Shown: one piece after another, positions 16,891-22,228 of the stretch
Layout of the letters: each line of letters begins with the position of its first letter
How positions within the stretch are numbered: the stretch's first letter is position 1
Virus record (IMG/VR): IMGVR_UViG_3300040801_003081
Coordinates: 1 to 52,366 of that record
From: a virus
DNA length: 52,366 nucleotides
Reading direction: 5' to 3' (one strand)
Position numbers and translations under genes: made by a program
The notes under the pieces: model-generated
Told to the model about the DNA's origin: nothing
Seen by the model: the letters and a program-made list of their open reading frames with translations, nothing else
Database searches by the model: none

Positions 16891-17583
16891 TTACTTGTTT
16901 TTTAAATTTTTGTCCAATATTCTAGATAGATTAGACCCTATAAACATATGTATATTCTTTATATCTTCTGTTTCTACTTCTTCTACCTCACCTAAGAATT
17001 TGAAATAAAATTTATAATAATTTGGAGTTTCATCTTCATTATTATATTCTTTCTTTATAGATAAATCTACTTTGTAATTATTATTTATATTTATCTGAAA
17101 ATCAAAAGTAGTTTTAGAACATGGAGTGGTTTTAAACTTTGGTTGATATTGGACTTCAAATATGCTATAATCAGTTATTTTATTTTTTCTCATATAGAAA
17201 TTTAAAAACATAGCTGGTGCTTCGATGAAGTCAGATAGTGTTTGTATATCTTCACCAAAATCGTTAGATTCTACTATATCTTGTATTCTTTTTTTCATAT
17301 CTATTATAGAATCGAATTCCACTTTTTGGTACACACAGTTAATATCATATAAATAAATAAATGAATTACTTTCTAAATGTGTTTTACCTAGATTGACTTT
17401 AAATATAAATTTAGTATGTATTATAGCTACATCTTCAGCCCTTAACCCATGTATAGATATAACTAACTTTAAAAACTTCTTGTCTTTAGTTGATTCATAT
17501 ACACTTTCTACTGAGTTTACCTGTGCTTTATCTTCTTCAAATATGTCGGTAATTACCTGTTCTATTTCTGATATTTTTATCAT
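16891..17583 (-). CDS. Hypothetical protein
   Basis: A 230-residue soluble protein with alternating hydrophobic strands and no recognised motif. The ATG follows the stop of the nucleotidyltransferase gene after 2 nt, on the same strand, so both are one transcription unit. The C-terminal part (residues 150-230) is rich in beta-like segments (TTFDFQININNNYKVDLSIK). No assignment. Confidence 0.65.
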   Translation of the reverse strand: MIKISEIEQVITDIFEEDKAQVNSVESVYESTKDKKFLKLVISIHGLRAEDVAIIHTKFIFKVNLGKTHLESNSFIYLYDINCVYQKVEFDSIIDMKKRIQDIVESNDFGEDIQTLSDFIEAPAMFLNFYMRKNKITDYSIFEVQYQPKFKTTPCSKTTFDFQININNNYKVDLSIKKEYNNEDETPNYYKFYFKFLGEVEEVETEDIKNIHMFIGSNLSRILDKNLKNK

Positions 17584-17585
17584 TT

Positions 17586-18332
17586 TTAAAATTGTTTTTC
17601 ATAAGATTGCCTTCTAAGATCTATTATCTTTTCAATATAACCATTTCTTCTAAGAAGTTTGAAAATTAAATTTCCTAAAGAAAATTCCCCACTTTCACTT
17701 TCTAAGCCTGATTTTCTATACTTTTTTATTTTGTTCCAAACTTTTTTTACTCTTTCCTTATACTCGTTATAATCATAATCATCTACTTCTTTCTCTAAGT
17801 CATCAACTAACATCATTATACTTTTAGCCTTTTCTCTTATATCTATTTCATCGGGTATGAAATCTACTTTAACTGGTTCTATTTTCCACTTATCTTTTAG
17901 TATAGAGTAAACACCTGATGATTTATGTGGTTCATTTTTATCCTGTATATATACTTCTACTTCAAAACCCTCTACTTTTATATCGTGTGTTTTGTTCCAT
18001 AAATTCTTTGCAGCATCACAAAATCTTTTAACCAAGTCAGTATCTTCATTTACATCCTTAAAATCTATTATGATATGTAGGTCAAAATCTGAATATTTAC
18101 CCGACCAGTTGTAATTAGCAAGTGATCCAGTAAGTGTTATATCTTTTATTTCAACATTTAAACTAGTAGTGTTGTAAAAATCCTGTGAGATAGTCAGTAA
18201 TTTTTCTCTGATGTCTTCTTTCATATTTTTGCTATCCTCCCAAACTTTACCATTTAGTTCGTCTTTTATATGGAATGACTTTACTGGTTCAAAATCATCT
18301 TGTACATATTCAAAATACTTTTCTATTTTCAT
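17586..18332 (-). CDS. Nucleotidyltransferase-fold protein
   Basis: A 248-residue protein with the polymerase-beta-type nucleotidyltransferase core: GS at residues 69-70, then SDFDLHIII (Asp82 and Asp84) and a third strand VEGFEVEVYI carrying an acidic residue. The family moves NMP to a protein, RNA or small molecule; the target is unknown. The C-terminal half is helical (DYDYNEYKERVKKVWNKIKK). I use the ATG at 18332, not an in-frame ATG 22 codons upstream, because the upstream piece is hydrophobic, overlaps the next gene, and the late motif sits 3 nt before 18332. N-terminus MKIEKYFEY is CTS-like but lacks an exact (L/I)xE. Confidence 0.75.
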   Translation of the reverse strand: MKIEKYFEYVQDDFEPVKSFHIKDELNGKVWEDSKNMKEDIREKLLTISQDFYNTTSLNVEIKDITLTGSLANYNWSGKYSDFDLHIIIDFKDVNEDTDLVKRFCDAAKNLWNKTHDIKVEGFEVEVYIQDKNEPHKSSGVYSILKDKWKIEPVKVDFIPDEIDIREKAKSIMMLVDDLEKEVDDYDYNEYKERVKKVWNKIKKYRKSGLESESGEFSLGNLIFKLLRRNGYIEKIIDLRRQSYEKQF

Positions 18333-18335
18333 ACA

Positions 18336-18346
18336 ATATATATTAA
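18336..18346 (-). promoter_or_regulatory. Putative late promoter motif, 3 nt from the start codon
   Basis: TTAATATATAT, then TGT, then ATG (18332) on the minus strand; inside the intergenic space before the DUF3008 gene end. Confidence 0.5.
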
Positions 18347-18348
18347 AA

Positions 18349-18591
18349 TTACATATTAGAATTAGTATATGAAGTGAAAGAAAGTTTTCTAGATTCATTA
18401 TTCACTTCCTCAGGTATTTTATCATGTTTAGTGGATGCGTATTCTTTTAATTCCTTTTTACTCATAGAGTCCGATATATCTTTTATTTTATCAGCATATT
18501 TAGGATCTAAATCGGAATACTTCAAATCACCCTTTTTGAGAGCGTAGGCTTGCCCCATTAACTTCTGTTGACTTTTTGATTTACTTGGCAT
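18349..18591 (-). CDS. DUF3008-like small protein
   Basis: An 80-residue basic protein. The first 60 residues (MPSKSKSQQKLMGQAYALKK, then ISDSMSKKELKEYASTKH) follow the DUF3008 pattern of small phage and bacterial proteins with 'SKxQQ..MG.A.A.K.G' and 'SMSxKxxxxFAxTKH'. The biochemical role of the family is unknown to me. It is divergent from the I78-like gene; both starts share an A/T-rich 46-nt intergenic with a TATATATA core. Confidence 0.8.
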   Translation of the reverse strand: MPSKSKSQQKLMGQAYALKKGDLKYSDLDPKYADKIKDISDSMSKKELKEYASTKHDKIPEEVNNESRKLSFTSYTNSNM

Positions 18592-18637
18592 AAACTTTTA
18601 TTTATTTTATACTATATATATATAAAATAAAATTATT

Positions 18638-18847
18638 ATGAGGTTAAGAAATAATGGAATTATCACAAAAGCAGATTATATAGGAAAAACTGTCGAAGAA
18701 GCAACTAAATATGGCAAAGAAGGAGGTTTTGAGTCAAGAGTAGTTCAACGAGACGGTAGATCCGAAATATTAGATATGGACACTAAGGGTAATAGATTAA
18801 ATTTCATTGTTAGCCACGGTAAAGTGACTGATGTATATGGTGGATAA
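18638..18847 (+). CDS. I78-like small protein (protease-inhibitor fold)
   Basis: A 69-residue protein. The core (GKTVEEATKYGKEGGFESRV, then LDMDTKGNRLNFIVSHGKVT) follows the I78 inhibitor pattern 'GxxxxxAxxxxxxxxxRVhxxGxxxTxDxxxxRLNhxhDxxGxVxxVxxG'. Bacterial relatives inhibit serine proteases, but the fold is also used otherwise. The inhibitory loop cannot be judged from sequence. Placed just before the early promoter of the tRNA region. Confidence 0.6.
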   Translation: MRLRNNGIITKADYIGKTVEEATKYGKEGGFESRVVQRDGRSEILDMDTKGNRLNFIVSHGKVTDVYGG

Positions 18848-18873
18848 AAAAAATTAAAAAAATATTTTTTTTC

Positions 18874-18904
18874 TTGTGTAATCTAAATAATAGTTATATA
18901 TTTG
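18874..18904 (+). promoter_or_regulatory. Putative host Bacteroidota-type promoter of the tRNA attenuation cluster
   Basis: TTG (18874-18876), 20-nt spacer, TATATTTG (18897-18904), a perfect -7 box. Transcription would start about 18911 and give a leader of roughly 75 nt before the first small ORF. Confidence 0.7.
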
Positions 18905-18988
18905 CACATAAATAAATATTTTTAAACTTTTTTAAAATAAAGTATATAAAATACACAAAGGGAGAATAAAAACATAATATATAGTATA

Positions 18989-19084
18989 ATGAAAACATTT
19001 AACAAACATAGTCGTTCAAGTAAAAAATCGTTTTGGTTTAAACCAAGTTCGGTAATGGATGTTAATTGTTTAGATTTTATGTGA
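18989..19084 (+). CDS. Putative leader peptide 1 (31 codons) controlling the tRNA cluster
   Basis: An ORF of 31 codons between the early promoter and the first terminator. Codons 7-18 encode HSRSSKKSFWFK. Every codon in that block is read by a tRNA encoded downstream: CAT (His), AGT twice (Ser-GCT), CGT (Arg), TCA and TCG (Ser-TGA), AAA three times (Lys), TTT twice (Phe), TGG (Trp). All seven tRNA species are represented. None of its 6 Ser codons is TCT/TCC. The UGA is 26 nt before a strong intrinsic terminator, and the ORF contains an 8-nt copy of the terminator 3' arm. This is the layout of ribosome-mediated attenuation leaders. A chance ORF is the alternative, and the codon match argues against it. 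Confidence 0.75.
   Translation: MKTFNKHSRSSKKSFWFKPSSVMDVNCLDFM
19045..19052 (+). promoter_or_regulatory. Candidate antiterminator element
   Basis: AAGTTCGG, identical to the 3' arm of the terminator at 19128-19135. Its GTTCGG (19047-19052) can pair with CCGAAC of the terminator 5' arm (19114-19119), with one more G-U pair, and would prevent the terminator hairpin. It lies 3 nt after the tRNA-cognate codon block. Confidence 0.55.
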
Positions 19085-19110
19085 TATATAATTATAAACA
19101 GATATAACCA

Positions 19111-19143
19111 AAGCCGAACATCGAAAGAAGTTCGGCTTTTTTA
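19111..19143 (+). terminator. Intrinsic terminator (attenuator 1) in front of the tRNA genes
   Basis: Stem AAGCCGAAC (19111-19119) / GTTCGGCTT (19130-19138), loop ATCGAAAGAA, followed by TTTTTATTT. It sits 26 nt after leader peptide 1 and 4 nt before tRNA-Lys, so it must be read through for the tRNAs to be made from the upstream promoter. Confidence 0.85.
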
Positions 19144-19146
19144 TTT

Positions 19147-19222
19147 GATCTCGTAGCTCAGTTGGTTTTAGAGCATCTGCCTTTTAAGCAGAGGGTCATG
19201 GGTTCGAGTCCCATCGGGATCA
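19147..19222 (+). tRNA. tRNA-Lys (TTT)
   Basis: Full cloverleaf: acceptor GATCTCG/CGGGATC, anticodon loop CTTTTAA with anticodon TTT (reads AAA/AAG), T-loop TTCGAGT. Discriminator A; the CCA end is not encoded, as in all seven tRNAs here, so host CCA-adding enzyme is needed. Confidence 0.95.
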
Positions 19223-19230
19223 CACAAAAA

Positions 19231-19303
19231 GGGGATGTAGCTCAGTTGGTAGAGCATCTGGTTGAAGACCAGAGTGTCGCTGGTTCGAACCCAGCCATTC
19301 CCA
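19231..19303 (+). tRNA. tRNA-Phe (GAA)
   Basis: Acceptor GGGGATG/CATTCCC, anticodon stem TCTGG/CCAGA, loop TTGAAGA with anticodon GAA (TTT/TTC), T-arm CTGGTTCGAACCCAG. CCA not encoded. Confidence 0.95.
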
Positions 19304-19313
19304 CTAAACAAAT

Positions 19314-19387
19314 GGTGTGCGTAGCTCAGTTGGGAGAGCGTTGATTTGTGGAGTCAAAGGTCGGGGGATCGAAACCCCTTGTACACC
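19314..19387 (+). tRNA. tRNA-His (GTG)
   Basis: Anticodon stem TTGAT/GTCAA with loop TTGTGGA, anticodon GTG (CAT/CAC). The extra G at -1 (19314) opposite discriminator C is the identity element of tRNA-His. CCA not encoded. Confidence 0.95.
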
Positions 19388-19396
19388 CTAATATAT

Positions 19397-19468
19397 ACGG
19401 ACGTATTTTAAAGGCTAGAATAACGGTCTCCAAAACCGTAGATGAGATTTCGAAATTCTCCGTCCGTG
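19397..19468 (+). tRNA. tRNA-Trp (CCA anticodon)
   Basis: Acceptor ACGGACG/CGTCCGT, anticodon stem ACGGT/ACCGT with loop CTCCAAA, anticodon CCA (TGG). D-arm is weak and A/T-rich and the T-stem has one mismatch. Discriminator G; 3' CCA not encoded. Confidence 0.9.
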
Positions 19469-19487
19469 CAAATTTTATAAAAAGAAA

Positions 19488-19562
19488 ATGAAAAGAATTA
19501 GTATCATATCAATAAGTTCAAGTCGCTCGTCAAGCACGAATATGATTCGATTGTGTATATGA
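19488..19562 (+). CDS. Putative leader peptide 2 (24 codons), Ser/Arg-rich
   Basis: An ORF of 24 codons between tRNA-Trp and the second terminator, with 8 Ser and 3 Arg, including a block SSSRSSS. Ser codons are TCA (3), TCG (1), AGT (3) and AGC (1): four for tRNA-Ser(TGA) and four for tRNA-Ser(GCT), none TCT/TCC. Two of the Arg codons are CGC and CGA, both read by inosine-modified tRNA-Arg(ACG) and rare in this AT-rich genome; the third is AGA. The next three genes are tRNA-Arg(ACG), tRNA-Ser(TGA) and tRNA-Ser(GCT). The stop codon is 21 nt before a terminator. Likely an attenuation leader specific for those three tRNAs. Confidence 0.75.
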   Translation: MKRISIISISSSRSSSTNMIRLCI

Positions 19563-19583
19563 TATTATTATGTAAGATATTAT

Positions 19584-19617
19584 AAACCTTTCGAATTAAT
19601 TTTTGAAAGGTTTTTTT
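19584..19617 (+). terminator. Intrinsic terminator (attenuator 2) between tRNA-Trp and tRNA-Arg
   Basis: Stem AAACCTTTC (19584-19592) / GAAAGGTTT (19605-19613), then a T-run to 19617. tRNA-Arg starts at the next base. Upstream TGATTCGA (19543-19550) can pair with TCGAATTA (19591-19598), which overlaps the terminator 5' arm and loop: a possible but weaker antiterminator. Confidence 0.8.
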
Positions 19618-19690
19618 AGTTTTATAGTTTAAATGGAAAAACACTTGGCTACGGACCAAGAGAGTGTGGGTTCGAATCCCACTAAAGCTA
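19618..19690 (+). tRNA. tRNA-Arg (ACG)
   Basis: Acceptor AGTTTTA/TAAAGCT, anticodon stem CTTGG/CCAAG with loop CTACGGA, anticodon ACG; after A34-to-inosine editing by host TadA it reads CGT, CGC and CGA. T-loop TTCGAAT. CCA not encoded. Confidence 0.9.
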
Positions 19691-19694
19691 CAAA

Positions 19695-19784
19695 GGAAGA
19701 GTAAACCAAAAGATTCTGGGTAATGGTAGCAATCTTGAAAATTGTGTGTCTTAGGGCGTGTGGGTTCGAATCCCACTTCTTCCG
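19695..19784 (+). tRNA. tRNA-Ser (TGA)
   Basis: Acceptor GGAAGAG/TTCTTCC, anticodon stem GCAAT/ATTGT with loop CTTGAAA, anticodon TGA (TCA/TCG). A long variable arm follows, as in class II tRNAs. T-arm GTGGGTTCGAATCCCAC. Discriminator G. Confidence 0.9.
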
Positions 19785-19806
19785 CTAGTAAAAAAAAATA
19801 ACATTT

Positions 19807-19893
19807 GGAAGTGTACTCAAATTGGTGAAGAGGCTTGGTTGCTAACCAAGTAGGTCTTAATAGGGCGTGTGGGTTCGAATCCCACCACTTCCG
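19807..19893 (+). tRNA. tRNA-Ser (GCT)
   Basis: Acceptor GGAAGTG/CACTTCC, anticodon stem CTTGG/CCAAG with loop TTGCTAA, anticodon GCT (AGT/AGC). Long variable arm. Shares the T-arm and most of the acceptor with the neighbouring tRNA-Ser(TGA). Discriminator G. Confidence 0.95.
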
Positions 19894-19901
19894 CAAAAAT
19901 T

Positions 19902-20357
19902 TTAACTAAGTCCACCAAACCCAGGACCAGATTGACATATGTTACCTGTTGCTCCCCACCTATTCCCTAACCACTCTCTTGCTAATGTTCCATCACTATA
20001 CCACCCACTAGATGGAAATGATGTACCAGATGAATTTGAGTATATTAAATCTGTTGTGTTAAAAAGTGAAGAATTTTGATAAACAATCACCGATGCCCCA
20101 GACCCAGAACATGCCCCTGTTTCACTTGTAGCCCTAGTTACAAAATAGGCATCATAAGTTGGTGTAGATATAGAATTATCACCCCCATAAAAATCTCCCA
20201 ATGATATAGTATTACTTAAAGGTATTGAGGTATTAGCAGCTGTGTCAGGAACTTGTCCATCACCTCTATAATACTCACCCATACTTATTGGATTTGTTCC
20301 ACCGAATTCATTTTGTATATCACCTAAACTTATAGGTCCTAATGTTTGTAACGCCAT
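19902..20357 (-). CDS. Small tail-fibre or adhesin-like structural protein
   Basis: A 151-residue protein. The N-terminal part has the repeated pattern ISLGDIQNEFGG ... NPISMGEYYRGDG ... TISLGDFYGG, typical of short structural proteins encoded with tail fibres of marine phages. The C-terminal 90 residues are Ser/Gly/Tyr-rich (SSGWYSDGTLAREW) and probably form the exposed beta domain; two Cys are present. Last gene of the minus-strand run starting at 22227. Confidence 0.65.
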   Translation of the reverse strand: MALQTLGPISLGDIQNEFGGTNPISMGEYYRGDGQVPDTAANTSIPLSNTISLGDFYGGDNSISTPTYDAYFVTRATSETGACSGSGASVIVYQNSSLFNTTDLIYSNSSGTSFPSSGWYSDGTLAREWLGNRWGATGNICQSGPGFGGLS

Positions 20358-20372
20358 ACAATTTAATTATTT

Positions 20373-20609
20373 TTATTCGTAAGAGTCAAAATTAATTTCT
20401 CCATTTCCATATTTTTCACGCAACAGATCTTTGAACTGTTCTTCCCTTGTATTTAACTCTGTCAAGTTAAAGTATATATCTTTTATTGCTTTTTCATTTT
20501 CTATTTCTGATAACTTTATTTCACCTAATTTTAAAATGTATTGCAACCGTTTATTAGATAACTCTCTAGTTATCTCTAATTCTTCTTTTGTTAATTTATT
20601 ATTATCCAT
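20373..20609 (-). CDS. Small coiled-coil protein of the tail-fibre locus
   Basis: A 78-residue, helical, charged protein (LTKEELEITRELSNKRLQYI, then LNTREEQFKDLLREKYG). Its start overlaps the end of the glycosyltransferase gene by 8 nt, so translation is probably coupled. The pattern resembles small proteins next to tail fibres in other large phages, where some are fibre-assembly chaperones; that role is inference. Confidence 0.65.
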   Translation of the reverse strand: MDNNKLTKEELEITRELSNKRLQYILKLGEIKLSEIENEKAIKDIYFNLTELNTREEQFKDLLREKYGNGEINFDSYE

Positions 20610-21825
20610 TTTCTTTATTTAAAAATTCTTTTAAGTTCCTACTATCTAAAAAAGGAAGTCTGTGTATTAAATTCAATTCTTTTGAATATGTATAAACTAC
20701 ATAGTTAACTTCTTTATTTATATATTTATGTATTTCTTCTAAAATTGAATATGATTGACTCATCCCATTATAATCTTTATAATTTTTATAGTCATCATAT
20801 TTTTCACAAGTCTCTACTATACTTCTATTTATAATTTCAATATTCGAATAATTATGCACACTTTTATCATAGTCATAATAGACCTCTTTGTGTACTATCA
20901 ATAATATCTGATGGTATTTTTTACTTAATTTATCAAAATCTAAAAAATCATTATAATTAAGCACTAAAACATCTTTTGTATCATTTGAGTTCTTTAAACT
21001 ATTTATATACTCTGGTGTTAATCCTACTGGCACTCCTTTTTGGTCTAAATGCTTAGCAACGATTGAAGGTGATATAGAAATTACTTTACCTAAATATCTC
21101 ATTCTTCTACATATGATAAAATCAGGTGGTGCTATATCATCACCCTGATGTCTATATTCTGTCAATGGTAGTATCTTTTTTATATCATCACCATTCACTA
21201 ACATACATCCATTTCCAACAAATCCTATATCAGTATAATCACTAATGGATAATACATCTACTGAACACCCTTGCCATGTTTTCTTCTCTACGCTAGCAAC
21301 CACTCTTCTTTTAGCTTCTTCGAAACTTACTGCAATAGTAGGTTCTACCCAAGTCTTATTAAAATAGACACCACTTGCCAACCCACATTTTTGTTTTTTA
21401 TTTAATGTTACTAAAAGTTCTTTTAAAGCATTGTAAGGGGGTATTGTATCATCATCTACAAAATGTATGTAGTCTTCTTTTTTAGCACATTCTAGGGCTT
21501 TATTTATATTCTCAAGTGCTGATCTATGTTTTACATCAGGATCTATCTTTCTAGTATACTCTTCCCACTCATCCCAATTTAGACTATCGTAACATTTATA
21601 ATTTCCTTCTATAAAGTATATGTCTTTGTATTTATCATGTAGCTTATGGTTATTTATTTCATCTTTAAGGATAAGTTCGAAACCATCATCACATCCTAAC
21701 ACTAAATATAAACTAACATTTAGCGATTCTGGAATATAAACATTCTTAAAATAATCAATTAAAGGCATTAATGAAAATTCCCTCCCGATTATAACCGATA
21801 CAATTGCACATGTTTTCTTATCCAT
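20602..21825 (-). CDS. Family 2-like (GT-A) glycosyltransferase
   Basis: A 407-residue protein. The N-terminal 270 residues carry a GT-A fold: a beta strand start (CAIVSVIIGREFSL), then IHFVDDDTIPPYNALKELL with the metal-binding Asp triad at 124-126, and GFVGNGCMLV plus a later RHQGDDIAPPDF segment that could supply the catalytic base. The C-terminal 130 residues form a second small domain (DVLVLNYNDFLDF ... QILLIVHKEV) of unknown role. Embedded in the tail-fibre operon, it may glycosylate a fibre protein or host surface sugars. No membrane segment is visible, so action in the host cytoplasm is expected. Confidence 0.75.
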   Translation of the reverse strand: MDKKTCAIVSVIIGREFSLMPLIDYFKNVYIPESLNVSLYLVLGCDDGFELILKDEINNHKLHDKYKDIYFIEGNYKCYDSLNWDEWEEYTRKIDPDVKHRSALENINKALECAKKEDYIHFVDDDTIPPYNALKELLVTLNKKQKCGLASGVYFNKTWVEPTIAVSFEEAKRRVVASVEKKTWQGCSVDVLSISDYTDIGFVGNGCMLVNGDDIKKILPLTEYRHQGDDIAPPDFIICRRMRYLGKVISISPSIVAKHLDQKGVPVGLTPEYINSLKNSNDTKDVLVLNYNDFLDFDKLSKKYHQILLIVHKEVYYDYDKSVHNYSNIEIINRSIVETCEKYDDYKNYKDYNGMSQSYSILEEIHKYINKEVNYVVYTYSKELNLIHRLPFLDSRNLKEFLNKENG

Positions 21826-21888
21826 AATAAATATATTAGGTTTTATATAAAAACATTTTAATTTGTTTTGTGTATCTACTACTTAATA

Positions 21889-22227
21889 CTAAGATTCCCA
21901 AGGTAATGAACCCGAATTTAAAATATCAGGTATATTATCATTTAGTTTTTCACTTATTACTTCTTGCATATGTTCAGTTGGGTGTATACTCTTTACCCAC
22001 TCTATAACGTCACTTTCAGTTAGGTTTTCAAATGTTTTAAAATTCTCACTATCTGGTGGCAAAGTTGGAACTGCTCCGTTAAATGTTGCAGTCTTAAATT
22101 CACCATTCTCATCAGTCTTGTCAGAAGTACCAGTGTAATCGAATCTAATATGTGTCACAACTCCATCTAAACCATTTACTGTTTCTTTCTTTATTTCGGT
22201 TATTCTCCAACTATAAGTTATTTCCAT
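21889..22227 (-). CDS. Small tail-fibre-associated protein
   Basis: A 112-residue protein with an N-terminal strand pair (ITYSWRITEIKKETVNGLDG, then VVTHIRFDYTGTS) and a Pro/Glu-rich C-terminal half ending NSGSLPWES. The pattern 'W-hxxhxxxxxxxGxVxxhxhxhxxxx ... LPW' is shared by small proteins found next to fibre genes in marine phages. It starts one base after the stop of the large fibre gene. Function unknown; an accessory fibre component is likely. Confidence 0.6.
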   Translation of the reverse strand: MEITYSWRITEIKKETVNGLDGVVTHIRFDYTGTSDKTDENGEFKTATFNGAVPTLPPDSENFKTFENLTESDVIEWVKSIHPTEHMQEVISEKLNDNIPDILNSGSLPWES

Positions 22228-22228
22228 T

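Noticed and set aside
18960-18963. GGAG as a Shine-Dalgarno for leader peptide 1
   Set aside because: It is 25 nt or more before the ATG, too far to act, and other genes here do without one.
19162-19344. 60-codon plus-strand ORF across tRNA-Lys, Phe and His
   Set aside because: Made only of tRNA gene sequence; a well-known false ORF type.
19502-19564. An eighth, degenerate tRNA between tRNA-Trp and tRNA-Arg
   Set aside because: An 8-bp closing stem exists, but there is no acceptable anticodon or T-arm; the leader peptide reading explains the sequence better.
19504-19896. 130-codon minus-strand ORF over the tRNA genes
   Set aside because: Covers three tRNA genes and the second leader/terminator in antisense; its composition comes from tRNA sequence.
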